From Comamonas odontotermitis (GTDB lineage Bacteria; Pseudomonadota; Gammaproteobacteria; Burkholderiales; Burkholderiaceae_C): a stretch of 64,000 nucleotides of DNA. Shown in pieces: positions 1 to 10,222 of the stretch. Both the position numbers and the translations under genes were made by a program. The notes beneath the pieces were generated by a model. The model saw only the letters and a list, made by a program, of their open reading frames with translations, did not search any database and was not told the DNA's origin. Every line of letters starts with the position of its first letter. The first letter of the stretch is position 1. The DNA lies in NCBI RefSeq assembly GCF_020080045.1, contig NZ_CP083451.1, positions 3,831,001 to 3,895,000 of the forward strand, in the 5' to 3' direction.

Positions 1-26
1 CCCATCAAAACCCGGTATTTGATATT

Positions 27-33
27 GAAGGAG
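27..33 (+). promoter_or_regulatory. ribosome binding site of groES
   Basis: GAAGGAG lies 5 bases before the groES ATG. The window starts too close to the gene to show the heat-shock promoter or a CIRCE element. Confidence 0.8.
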
Positions 34-38
34 TTGTT

Positions 39-329
39 ATGAACCTGCGTCCTCTGCACGATCGCGTGATCGTTAAGCGCCTGGAAAACGAAACCAAGAC
101 GGCTTCGGGCATCTACATTCCTGACAACGCAGCGGAAAAGCCCGACCAAGGCGAAGTGCTGGCTGTCGGCCCAGGCAAGAAGAACGACAAGGGCGAAGCC
201 ATCGCCATGGGCGTGAAGGTCGGTGACCGCGTGCTGTTCGGCAAGTACTCTGGCCAGACCGTGAAGGTCGACGGCAATGAGCTGCTGGTAATGAAAGAAG
301 AAGACCTGTTCGCAGTCGTCGAAAAGTAA
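39..329 (+). CDS. groES: co-chaperonin GroES (Cpn10)
   Basis: A 96-residue protein that forms the heptameric lid of the GroEL folding chamber in the cytoplasm. It has the full Cpn10 layout: an N-terminal strand beginning [10 protein letters not shown], the mobile-loop segment around residues 20-30 ([13 protein letters not shown]), and the conserved C-terminal part [17 protein letters not shown]. Length is normal for bacterial GroES. The start has a strong GAAGGAG site. groEL follows after about 90 bases on the same strand, so the two form the usual bicistronic operon. The promoter is outside or at the very edge of the window. Confidence 0.98.
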   Translation: MNLRPLHDRVIVKRLENETKTASGIYIPDNAAEKPDQGEVLAVGPGKKNDKGEAIAMGVKVGDRVLFGKYSGQTVKVDGNELLVMKEEDLFAVVEK

Positions 330-409
330 TCTTTCGCTCATTCAATTTTCATAGCTACCAGCGGTTGATACATAGACCCTGGAAGCATATTTGAACCCAA
401 TCTTTGTAG

Positions 410-2062
<1,653 letters not shown>

Positions 2063-2123
2063 TTGCCACCGCTGTCATAGCACACCATCGGGCCTCGGCG
2101 TTCTGCGCCAAGGCCTGATACAG

Positions 2124-2156
2124 AAAACCCGGCATCTTTTGGTGGCCGGGTTTTTT
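2124..2156 (+). terminator. intrinsic terminator of groESL
   Basis: A ten-base-pair stem, AAAACCCGGC paired with GCCGGGTTTT, encloses an 11-base loop and ends in a run of six T. It sits about 60 bases after the groEL stop. Confidence 0.92.
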
Positions 2157-2249
2157 CATGCCTGCATGCGGACAAGACTGCTATCAATTAATTAGCATCT
2201 AACGCTTATCCGACGCATGTCGGGAGCCAATTTCTTCAAAATTCCATGC

Positions 2250-3722
2250 TTACGCAGCCATCCCAGGGCTCTTCTTGGCTGGTGCCGTGCGCTTGAGCAC
2301 CGCGCCTGTACGCGTTCCCAGGTAGGTACCCGCTTCGTAGGCGACAGCGCCGTTCACGATCACACAGTCAATACCTGCAGCGGCCTGCATCGGGTCGTCA
2401 AAGGTGGCGGTGTCACGCACCGTGTGCGGATCGAACACGGTCACATCGGCAAAGTTGCCTTCGGCCAGCACTCCACGGCGCTCAACACCAAAGACCTGGG
2501 CAGTCAGGCCCGTCATCTTCCACACGGCGGTCTCCAGCGGAAACAGGCCTACATCGCGGCTGTAGTGGCCCAGCACGCGCGGGAATGTGCCCCACAGGCG
2601 CGGGTGCGGGCGCTCGTTGGAAGGAATGCCGTCCGAGCCGATCATGGTGGGCTCGAAACGGAGGATGCGCTGCACATCGCGCTCGTCCATGCTGAAGTAG
2701 ATGGCGCTGGCTGGTTGCAGGCGGGCCGATGCCTCGGCGCGGGAGACCCCCCAATCCTTGGCGATCTCGCCCAGCTCCTTGCCTTGCAGCTCCGGGTGCG
2801 GCTCGCTGGTGGCGATCAGTATCTTGCCAGGCAGGCGCTCTTCCTGCAGGTGCAGCATGGTGGAGCTGGCATGGTAGGGGTAGCAGTCGAGCGATACGCA
2901 CTGGCATTGCATGGCCGATTCGATCTGCGGCAGGGTCTTGGTCGAATTGCCCCAGTTGGCCTGGCCCGCCAGCTTGTGGTGCGAGATGACCACGGCCGCC
3001 TGCGCACCTCGGCCAATCTGCAGGGTTTCGTCGATGGACTGCTGGCAGTGCACACCTTCGTCGCGCATATGGGTTACGTACAGCGCATCGAATTCAGCCA
3101 GGGGCTTGGCTACCTCGCTCACTTCTTCGGTAGTCGCGGCGGCAGCCGGCGGATAGTAAGTACCGGTGGAGAGTCCTACGGCGCCCGCCGCCAGCGCCTC
3201 GCGCAGCAGCGCCTGCATGTGCGCAATCTCGTCCTGGCTGGCTGCGCGGTTCAGATCGCTCATCGCCAGCACGCGCAGATTGGTGTGGCCCACCATGGGG
3301 ATCACATTGACGGCAGGCGGCGCTGCCGTGAGTGCGGCCAGGTACTCCTTGAAGGTGGAAAACCGGGTCTTCGCGTCGCTCAGCAGATTGAGCGGCGCAG
3401 GCATAGGCGATTCCGGCAGGAGTGGCGCCACGCTGATACCGCAGTTGCCTGTCACCACCGCCGTCACGCCTTGCGACACCTTGAACTCCATCTGAGGCTG
3501 CAGCAGCAACGCCTGGTCATCGTGCGTATGCGAATCGATGAAACCGGGCGCGACGATCTTGCCTGCCGCATCGATGACCTGGTCAGCCGTGGCAGCCTGC
3601 AGATCGCCGATGGCCACAATCTGGCCCGCGCGAATGCCCACATCGGCCTTGAAGCGCGGGCGCTTGCTGCCGTCAATCACTTCGCCACCGCGAATCAATA
3701 TCTCAAAATGCTGTTCTGCCAT
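2250..3722 (-). CDS. N-acyl-D-amino-acid deacylase (amidohydrolase family)
   Basis: A 490-residue zinc amidohydrolase expected to remove the acyl group from N-acyl-D-amino acids. Family motifs are visible: the metal ligands in GFIDSHTHDD (H65, H67), the bridging cysteine in GNCGIS (C94), ISHHK and HMRDEG in the barrel, and MIGSDGIPS carrying the catalytic aspartate. Length matches D-aminoacylases (about 480-500). It lies 98 bases downstream of a Bug-type solute-binding protein on the same strand, which suggests uptake and deacylation of a related substrate. D-glutamate or D-aspartate deacylases and less specific D-aminoacylases share this layout, so the exact substrate is open. Confidence 0.88.
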   Translation of the reverse strand: MAEQHFEILIRGGEVIDGSKRPRFKADVGIRAGQIVAIGDLQAATADQVIDAAGKIVAPGFIDSHTHDDQALLLQPQMEFKVSQGVTAVVTGNCGISVAPLLPESPMPAPLNLLSDAKTRFSTFKEYLAALTAAPPAVNVIPMVGHTNLRVLAMSDLNRAASQDEIAHMQALLREALAAGAVGLSTGTYYPPAAAATTEEVSEVAKPLAEFDALYVTHMRDEGVHCQQSIDETLQIGRGAQAAVVISHHKLAGQANWGNSTKTLPQIESAMQCQCVSLDCYPYHASSTMLHLQEERLPGKILIATSEPHPELQGKELGEIAKDWGVSRAEASARLQPASAIYFSMDERDVQRILRFEPTMIGSDGIPSNERPHPRLWGTFPRVLGHYSRDVGLFPLETAVWKMTGLTAQVFGVERRGVLAEGNFADVTVFDPHTVRDTATFDDPMQAAAGIDCVIVNGAVAYEAGTYLGTRTGAVLKRTAPAKKSPGMAA

Positions 3723-3820
3723 GGTGCAGCCCCGAGGTTCAATACGATGAAATACTATAAAAACAGAAGCTGTCAGCGCAATCTGGAAAAGCGCTGAAGG
3801 CCATTTTCAATCAAAAATTA

Positions 3821-4792
3821 TCAATCCACCTTGGCGCCACTGGTCTTGACCACGGCGCCCCATTGCACGCGCTCCGAATCGGCCAAGGTCTTGAAGGCTT
3901 CCGGCGGCCCGCCCAGAGGCTTGAAAGCCATCCGATCGAGCTGCGCAATGATCTCGGGGGTTTTGAGCACGTCGTTCAGCGCGGTGTTCAGCGCCATCAC
4001 CACATCGCGTGGTGTGCCCGGCGGTGCCACCAACCCGCCCCAGGCATTCATCACGAAGCCGGGCACCCCGGCTTCCTGCATCGTCGGCAGATCGGGGAAC
4101 TGGGGTGAGCGCTCCTTGCTGGTCACCGCCAACGCGCGCACCTTGCCAGCCTGTACCTGCGGGGCAGCGGTCACAATGTTCTCAAAATAGAACTGCAGGC
4201 TACCTGCCATCAAGTCGCCCATGGCCTGCGGCGAGCCCTTGTAAGGGATGTGTTCAGCCGATTGCAGGCCCATCTTCGTCTTGAACAGTTCCGCTCCCAG
4301 ATGGCTGGTGGTGCCGATGCCCCCCGATCCATACTGCAAGGGCTTGTCTGCCTTCTTGCCGTAGGCCACAAGCTCGGCCACCGTTTTGGCAGGCACGTTG
4401 TTGTTGACCAGCAAGAAGCTGCTGGTGGTGGCAATACCGCCCACCAGCACCAGAGTCTGCGGGTTGTAGGGCAAGCGGCTGAAAAGAAACTCGTTGGTCG
4501 TCAGCGTGGCATTGTTGCCATAGGCCAGCGTGTAGCCGTCGGGCGCAGCGCTGACCAGGGCCTGGATGCCGATATTGCCGCCCGCGCCGCCCTTGTTGTC
4601 GATCACCACAGGCTGGCCCAGTTTTTTGGACAGCTCGTTGCCGATCAGGCGCGTGAGCACATCGGGGCTGCCACCCGCCACTCCGGGCACGATGATCTTG
4701 ATCGGCTTGTCCGGGTATGCGGCCTGCGCTGCAAAGGCGGCCGCGCATGCAGCAGCCATTACCCATCGGCGTGTCCAGTTCCCTGCGGCCAT
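3821..4792 (-). CDS. tripartite tricarboxylate transporter (Bug family) substrate-binding protein
   Basis: A 323-residue periplasmic binding protein. The chosen ATG has AAGGAG eight bases upstream and gives a clean signal peptide (MAAGNWTRRWVMAAACAAAFAAQA); a longer reading from 4831 would bury it. The mature protein starts with the Bug hallmark YPDKPIKIIVP and contains GGAGGNIG and PDGYTL, typical of the TctC/Bug fold. No TctA/TctB membrane partners are in the window, as is common for Bug proteins in Burkholderiales. Position just upstream of the D-aminoacylase gene suggests a ligand related to that enzyme, but this is inference. Confidence 0.9.
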   Translation of the reverse strand: MAAGNWTRRWVMAAACAAAFAAQAAYPDKPIKIIVPGVAGGSPDVLTRLIGNELSKKLGQPVVIDNKGGAGGNIGIQALVSAAPDGYTLAYGNNATLTTNEFLFSRLPYNPQTLVLVGGIATTSSFLLVNNNVPAKTVAELVAYGKKADKPLQYGSGGIGTTSHLGAELFKTKMGLQSAEHIPYKGSPQAMGDLMAGSLQFYFENIVTAAPQVQAGKVRALAVTSKERSPQFPDLPTMQEAGVPGFVMNAWGGLVAPPGTPRDVVMALNTALNDVLKTPEIIAQLDRMAFKPLGGPPEAFKTLADSERVQWGAVVKTSGAKVD

Positions 4793-4994
4793 GCGGCTCT
4801 CCTTGTCTGTGATCTGTCGGGCTAAACGCATGCCATGCTAGAGGCGGCTCTGCGCAAGTGCTGTCGCGCATGTGTTCATACGCCCGCGCGTTGTGATTTG
4901 CAGCAGTTGGCAAAACACACGAAATCCCCACGCCACATGGGTAGAGGCAGATCCGATAGGCTTGGCCTTGAAACAAGTTCATCCCAAAGAATCC

Positions 4995-5564
4995 ATGACA
5001 AGCAAGAACCTCCTGGGCCAGCTGCAATTCCTGCGCGAAGCCGAGCGTCTCAAGAGCGTGCTCAGAAGCGCGCATACTTCCACCGGCAGACCGGAAAGCA
5101 CCGCCGAACACAGCTGGCGGCTGTGCCTGATGGCCATGACATTCGAGCAGGAACTGGGCCCGCTCGACATGTGCAAACTGCTCAAGATGTGCATCATTCA
5201 CGACCTGGGCGAGGCCATTCACGGCGATATTCCCGCCATCGACAAAGGCGCACATCCCGACAAGAGCGCGCAGGAAAAAAGCGATCTGCTGCAACTGAGC
5301 CAAACGCTGGAGTCCGCGCAGCAGGATGCCTTGCTGGCCCTGTGGCAGGAGTACGAAGATGCCGCCAGCCCCGAGGCCCGGGCGGTCAAGGCGCTGGACA
5401 AGCTGGAGACCATCCTGCAGCACAACCAGGGACAGAACCCTGCGGATTTCGATTACGGCTTCAACCTCTCCTATGGTCGCCAATACACCGATGCCACGCC
5501 GCTCTTTGCAGCGCTACGCCAGGCGGTGGACGAGGACACGCGCCAAAGAATGCAGGGCAACTGA
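4995..5564 (+). CDS. HD-domain hydrolase, YfbR/HDDC2-like (5'-deoxynucleotidase type)
   Basis: A 189-residue metal-dependent phosphohydrolase. The HD-domain ligands are in the right order: H39 in TAEHS, H69-D70 in CIIHDLGEAIHGDIP, and D135 in KALDKLE. This matches the YfbR/HDDC2 group, whose characterised members dephosphorylate deoxynucleoside 5'-monophosphates. The start at ATG 4995 gives the family N-terminus (LLGQLQFLREAERLKSVLR); a longer reading from 4872 adds 41 unconserved residues. It is divergent from the Bug-protein gene and stands alone. The substrate is inferred from the family only. Confidence 0.85.
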   Translation: MTSKNLLGQLQFLREAERLKSVLRSAHTSTGRPESTAEHSWRLCLMAMTFEQELGPLDMCKLLKMCIIHDLGEAIHGDIPAIDKGAHPDKSAQEKSDLLQLSQTLESAQQDALLALWQEYEDAASPEARAVKALDKLETILQHNQGQNPADFDYGFNLSYGRQYTDATPLFAALRQAVDEDTRQRMQGN

Positions 5565-5684
5565 CGGGTGGCACACAAGGCGGGCGGTACCCGCCTCCGA
5601 GCAATCGCTGGCGTGAAAAGGCCCACGGCTCCATGAAAACCGCGGGCCTGGGTATGCAAAAAAGCTGAAGCCTAGAACCAGCCC

Positions 5685-6911
5685 TTATCGCGCCTTCTCG
5701 AATGCCTGTGCCAGGCGCTCCACGGCCTGCTCGATCTGCGCCACATCCGGTGCAGCGAAGGACAGGCGCATGGAGTGCAGATCGGCATTGTCGGCATAAA
5801 AGGCCTTGCCGGGCACAAAGATCACATTGGCAGCAACCGCTGCATCAAACAGCTTTTGCGGATCGATGCCTTTGTCGAATGTGAGCCAGACAAACATGCC
5901 GCCTGCAGGCTGCACAAACTGCACAAGATCACCCAGTCGGGCCTTCATTCCATCGGTCAGCGCCTGCATGCGGCGCCGGTACTCGGCACACGCCGCAGCC
6001 ACCGCCTGGGCGTAGCGGCCCGACTGCAGGTAGCTCGCCGCCACCGCCTGCGCCAGCGGCGAAGTGCACAAGTCGTTGGTCTGCTTGGCCACAATGGAGC
6101 GGCGCAGCACGGCGGGGTCTGCCACCATCCAGCCCACGCGCAAGCCGGGTGCTACGGTTTTGGAGAGGCTCGACAGGTATACAACCGGGTTCTCGCCTTC
6201 CGCCTCGCCTCTCTGCTCTTGCAGCAGCTGCTGCGCCGCTGCATAAACCGGCGCGGGGCGCTGGTCGGTAAAGGCCAGTTCGCCGTAGGGATCGTCTTCC
6301 ACCACAACAAAGCCGTATTGCAGTGCCAGTTGCACCAGCCTGGTTCGCCGCTCCTGCGTCAGCAAGGTGCCGCAGGGGTTGGAGAAATTGGGCACGGTAT
6401 AGAGGAGACGCGGGCGCTCATCTTCAGGCAGCTCTTCCAGCAGCACCTGCAGTGCATCCAGGTTCAGGCCATGCCCATCCACCGGTGTGCTCAGGATACG
6501 GGCACCGGCCTGGCGCAACGCCGCAATGGTGGCCGGATAGGCTGGCGTCTCCACGCACACCACGTCGCCGGGCTGCACCAGCACCCGCAGCAGCAGATCA
6601 AAGCCCTGCTGGGAGCCGGTGGTCACCAGTACGTCGCTGGCTGCACAGCGAATGCCGCGCGCCTGGCACTGCGCTGCCAGTTGTTCACGCAGTGCGGGTG
6701 AGCCTTCGGTAGCACCATACTGCAGCGCGGTGGCCCCCGTGGTCATGGCCTGTGCCGCCGCCGTTGCGAGCCCTTCCTGGTCAAACAGGCTGGGCGATGG
6801 ATAACCACCAGCCAGCGAGATCATGCCGGGGCGGCTGAGATAGGGAAACAGTTCGCGGATCGGCGAGCCCTGCGGATTGGCGAATGCCGGGGTGAAGCGG
6901 AAAAATGACAT
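5685..6911 (-). CDS. PLP-dependent aminotransferase (class I/II, 2-aminoadipate transaminase-like)
   Basis: A 408-residue fold-type I aminotransferase. The PLP lysine is K251 in SSLSKTVAPGLRVGW, with the cofactor-binding EDDPY (about 205-209) and PNFSNPCG (174-181). The start at 6911 is supported by AAGGAGA about 10 bases upstream. There is no MocR-type DNA-binding domain. The sequence type (LysN/2-aminoadipate aminotransferase and related MocR-like enzymes) fits conversion of 2-aminoadipate to 2-oxoadipate, the substrate of the HglS-like enzyme encoded upstream on the same strand. A general aromatic or branched-chain aminotransferase role cannot be excluded from sequence alone. Confidence 0.82.
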   Translation of the reverse strand: MSFFRFTPAFANPQGSPIRELFPYLSRPGMISLAGGYPSPSLFDQEGLATAAAQAMTTGATALQYGATEGSPALREQLAAQCQARGIRCAASDVLVTTGSQQGFDLLLRVLVQPGDVVCVETPAYPATIAALRQAGARILSTPVDGHGLNLDALQVLLEELPEDERPRLLYTVPNFSNPCGTLLTQERRTRLVQLALQYGFVVVEDDPYGELAFTDQRPAPVYAAAQQLLQEQRGEAEGENPVVYLSSLSKTVAPGLRVGWMVADPAVLRRSIVAKQTNDLCTSPLAQAVAASYLQSGRYAQAVAAACAEYRRRMQALTDGMKARLGDLVQFVQPAGGMFVWLTFDKGIDPQKLFDAAVAANVIFVPGKAFYADNADLHSMRLSFAAPDVAQIEQAVERLAQAFEKAR

Positions 6912-7130
6912 GGTTGCGTGTCTCCTTGTTGTTCTTGAATAGCAAATCTGGTCCGGACAGGCATGCGGCACACCAGGATCGTGCCCCGGTTACATCTAAA
7001 AGCGCCTGCTCGACGTCTGTCTCTATTGGCTTTGGGCAATTCTCATATTGCAGACTGAAGCAAGGTGCGCGCTGTCAGCGATGCTTTTGAAAGCATCTGC
7101 CAGACTGCACGCGCCCTATTTCCTATTTCT

Positions 7131-8579
7131 TTACTTGGCCACACCCAGATCCACCGTGCCGCACAGGCGCTGCGGATCGAGCCGCTCGCGCCAACCATCG
7201 GCCCATTGCTGCAGCAGCGCAGGTGTGAATTGCCGGTAGTAAGCGATGTTGTGCGGGCCCACGCCATGCTCGGCGCTGTAGCTGCCACCAAAATCCTGCA
7301 CCACCATCGTGTAGATCGCATCGCGCAGGCGCTGCACCACGGCTGCGTCGTAGGGCTCGGCTGCATCCTTGCGCCAGATGACATTGAAATGCACGCCGCC
7401 ATCGGCAATGTGTCCGAAATCCACCACCGTCAGAAACGGGTAGTCGCGCGCCACCAGTGCGCGGCCCTGGCGGCAGAATTCCATGATGCGCGAGCGCGGT
7501 ACGGAAACGTCGAACGCAATCGGCTTGCCCAGCGCACGCGCGCCTTCGCTGATGCTGTGGCGCAGGTGCCAGAGCTCTTGCGCGTTGCCCAGCGCCGCGT
7601 TGACGATGGTCGATTCGAACTGGTCTTCCAGAAAGCCGTTCAGTGCTTCCTGCAGATCCAGATTGCTGTACTTGGTGGCCGCATTGGCCTCCAGCTCGAT
7701 CAGAATGGCGAAATCAGGTGCGCCTTCGGGTGCAAACGGGTTGCGCAGATTGGGCACATGGTCAATGGCAGCCTGCATGGCGTTGCCGGAGATGCCTTCG
7801 AACGCGGCCAGCCAGTCGCCCAGATCACGCTCCATGGCCTGCAGCAGCTCCATCACGGCCTCATCCGATGCAGGCACCACCAGCGCCGTGGCCCGCTGCG
7901 TGGGGCGCGCATGCACCTGTATCGTGGCCTGCGTGACGATGGCGCCAGCGCCCGAACCACCCACCAGCAGTTGCTTCCAGTCCACGCCGGTATTGTTCTT
8001 GCGCAGCGCGCGACCCAGCTCCACCACTTCACCCGGCGGGTGCATCAGCACAGCCTGCACCGCCATCAGGTTGGAGCGCACATCGCCGTAGCGGATCAGG
8101 CGCGTGCCACCGGTGTTGGTGGCAATCATGCCGCCAATCGATGGATTGGCGCCCAGGTCGATGGGAAACCACAGGCCATGCGGCTCCAGCTTGTCATTCA
8201 ACTCCTGCAAGGTAACGCCAGCATCCACCACCACGCTGCGGTTGGCTGCATCCACCTCGCAGGTGGCGCGCAGGCGCGACAGGTTCAGCACGATCTGCGT
8301 GCCGCTCATGTCGGGCGTGCTGGCCCCCACCATGCCGGTGTTGGCCCCTTGCGGCAAAAGCGGAATCCGCTGCGCCGCGCAGAGGCGCACCACCGCCTGC
8401 ACCTGCTCAACATTCGCTGGCCGCACCACCAGGCGCGCGTGGCCCTGGCCGTAGCGCGCGCCTTCTTCGTAGGCGGCCATATCGGCACCCTGCAGCACAC
8501 CGCTGGCGCCCACGATGGCGTGCAGCTCGGCCAGCAGCGCCGTGTTGTCCACTGTATGGCTTGCCTCGATTGCACTCAT
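7131..8579 (-). CDS. FAD-binding oxidoreductase, probable D-2-hydroxyglutarate dehydrogenase
   Basis: A 482-residue flavoprotein of the GlcD/D-lactate dehydrogenase family. The N-terminal half holds the FAD-binding_4 domain (PANVEQVQAVVRLC, PQGANTGMVGAS, and GGMIATNTGGTRLIRYG). The C-terminal half carries the metal/substrate motif SAEHGVGPHN near the end. It starts three bases after the stop of the HglS-like gene, so the two are translationally close. D-2-hydroxyglutarate is the product of HglS, so oxidation to 2-oxoglutarate is the natural function here. Family members also oxidise glycolate and D-lactate; the assignment leans on context. Confidence 0.87.
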   Translation of the reverse strand: MSAIEASHTVDNTALLAELHAIVGASGVLQGADMAAYEEGARYGQGHARLVVRPANVEQVQAVVRLCAAQRIPLLPQGANTGMVGASTPDMSGTQIVLNLSRLRATCEVDAANRSVVVDAGVTLQELNDKLEPHGLWFPIDLGANPSIGGMIATNTGGTRLIRYGDVRSNLMAVQAVLMHPPGEVVELGRALRKNNTGVDWKQLLVGGSGAGAIVTQATIQVHARPTQRATALVVPASDEAVMELLQAMERDLGDWLAAFEGISGNAMQAAIDHVPNLRNPFAPEGAPDFAILIELEANAATKYSNLDLQEALNGFLEDQFESTIVNAALGNAQELWHLRHSISEGARALGKPIAFDVSVPRSRIMEFCRQGRALVARDYPFLTVVDFGHIADGGVHFNVIWRKDAAEPYDAAVVQRLRDAIYTMVVQDFGGSYSAEHGVGPHNIAYYRQFTPALLQQWADGWRERLDPQRLCGTVDLGVAK

Positions 8580-8582
8580 GAC

Positions 8583-9971
8583 TCAGGCCACGCTTTCTAC
8601 AGCATTGGCAGACAGCGCTGCGCGGACAGCACGCAGCGACTCATCCTGCATCGATTGGTACAACGCAATCTCGTCGTGCACCTTGGCCCCCAGGTCGGCT
8701 TCGAAAGCCTGTTGGGCCTGGTTGGCTGCGTAGTGTTTCTGCTCTTCGCCACCCAGGTTGGACTGGAAGATGCCTGCCGCACTGACGGGCAGAAAATCTT
8801 CGTACACGATGGGCTCGGCGCGGACGACGCCGCTTGCGATCAGCGCTTCGATATCGGTATCAACGGCATCAGAGGCCAGGTCCGCATCGGTGTTTTGCAG
8901 CACATAGCGGTAAAAGGCCAGGCCCTGCTGGCGCATTGCTTCGTGCGCGTCGGGGAAGGCCGTAAACGCCGTCTGCAGGCGATCCTGGTAGTTGGTGCTG
9001 GCGCTGCCGGCATTGCCCATGCTGCGCACATTGGCCAGCAGCTCGTCATACAGCGCGCGGCCCTTGCGGGTGAGTGCCACGCCGCGCTGTTCAATCTCGC
9101 CAAAGCGCGCGGTGTGGGTACCCTGGCCACTGCTGTCGCCGGGAAAGTTCACCTTTTCCTGCAGCGCCTTGAAGCTGGTCTGGCGCAGCAAAATCGGGCA
9201 ATGGCGGCGCGGCGGACCTTCGACCACATCCTTGGCATCCATGCCATGCTGCGGCATGCCCGCCTGTGCGGCATCGATGTCCAGCGTACGCGGCGTCAGG
9301 TGGTTGATGTGCGGGCCTTTGAAGCAGACCACATCGGCAATCAGGCGGTGCGCCTTGTGCAGCTTGTCGTAGGTGGCCGCATCGACAGTGGCCTCGCTGT
9401 GCCAGCGGAAGGTCTCCAGCGCCTCGTTCACAAACTCGGTGGCTTCGGCGTCCGTCAGGCCACCAGCGGCTTCATGCTGCGCAATCAACGTCAGCGCCCG
9501 TGCCGTGAAGATATTGCGTTTGGCCAGAATGGCGGCAGCCTCGTCGCGCAAGGCAGCATCGGCGATCAGGTCCAGGCGCAGCAGCGAGGTGAACACCCGA
9601 AACGGATTGCGGTTGAGCGACTGTGTGGCGACCGGCCGGAAGGCGGTGGAATGCACAGGCACACCGGCTACCGACAGATCGTAGTAGCCCACGGCTTCCA
9701 TGCCCATCACGGCGAACAGGCGGCGCAGCGTGGACAGCTCCTGCTGCGTGCCGACACGGATGGCGCCGTGGCGCTCCACATCCAGCCGCGCCAATTCATC
9801 GGCCTGCTGCATGGCTGCCGCCAACTGTGGCTGCGCCTGCAGCACCTGCCCGTTCACGTCGGCCACCAGGTCGATCAAGGAGCCGTATTGCGGCACTTCT
9901 TCGCGGTACATATCGGACATGGCGCGGGAAAAGCGCGCGCGAACTTCATCGGGGTGAACAAACGCAGTCAT
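8583..9971 (-). CDS. hglS: 2-oxoadipate dioxygenase/decarboxylase (HglS/YdcJ, former DUF1338)
   Basis: A 462-residue iron enzyme that converts 2-oxoadipate to D-2-hydroxyglutarate in lysine catabolism. Starting at ATG 9971, the residues corresponding to the Pseudomonas putida HglS metal site (H70, H226, E294) and substrate arginine (R74) fall at H68 (RHGAIR), H224 (KGPHINHLTPR), E292 (ARFGEIEQRG) and R72, all with the same offset of two. Length matches the family. The gene leads a leftward cluster with an FAD dehydrogenase and an aminotransferase that supply the neighbouring steps. A longer start at 10037 is possible but would add residues not expected in the family. No strong ribosome site precedes 9971. 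Confidence 0.9.
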   Translation of the reverse strand: MTAFVHPDEVRARFSRAMSDMYREEVPQYGSLIDLVADVNGQVLQAQPQLAAAMQQADELARLDVERHGAIRVGTQQELSTLRRLFAVMGMEAVGYYDLSVAGVPVHSTAFRPVATQSLNRNPFRVFTSLLRLDLIADAALRDEAAAILAKRNIFTARALTLIAQHEAAGGLTDAEATEFVNEALETFRWHSEATVDAATYDKLHKAHRLIADVVCFKGPHINHLTPRTLDIDAAQAGMPQHGMDAKDVVEGPPRRHCPILLRQTSFKALQEKVNFPGDSSGQGTHTARFGEIEQRGVALTRKGRALYDELLANVRSMGNAGSASTNYQDRLQTAFTAFPDAHEAMRQQGLAFYRYVLQNTDADLASDAVDTDIEALIASGVVRAEPIVYEDFLPVSAAGIFQSNLGGEEQKHYAANQAQQAFEADLGAKVHDEIALYQSMQDESLRAVRAALSANAVESVA

Positions 9972-10222
9972 TACAAGTATAAATTTAATAGCATTAAAAC
10001 CATGCAGGATAGGCGTAGATGGCAATTTTCTCGCCATCGACCATCCTATCCTTCACTGCGCATGATGCTAGAAGCCGCCTTGCCTGCGGTCAAACGCCAA
10101 TAGCGCGCGACTTTGTTCCAAATACGCACAATATCAAGACGGGCTCAGAGCGCCGCATGCACATCTGCAGCGCACATCGGCTGTGGCCAGAGCTATTGAA
10201 ACTCGGCCATCGATGCAGACAA

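Noticed and set aside
2217..3797. A 526-codon plus-strand frame
   Set aside because: Lies opposite the D-aminoacylase gene; low-complexity composition and no recognisable motif.
7080..7097. Palindrome GATGCTTTTGAAAGCATC after the FAD dehydrogenase gene
   Set aside because: Stem is plausible, but no T run follows on the minus strand, so it was not called a terminator.
7065..10103. A 1012-codon open frame on the plus strand
   Set aside because: It is the antisense shadow of the FAD dehydrogenase and HglS genes, rich in His, Arg, Gln and Ala with no domain, a normal side effect of high GC codon bias.
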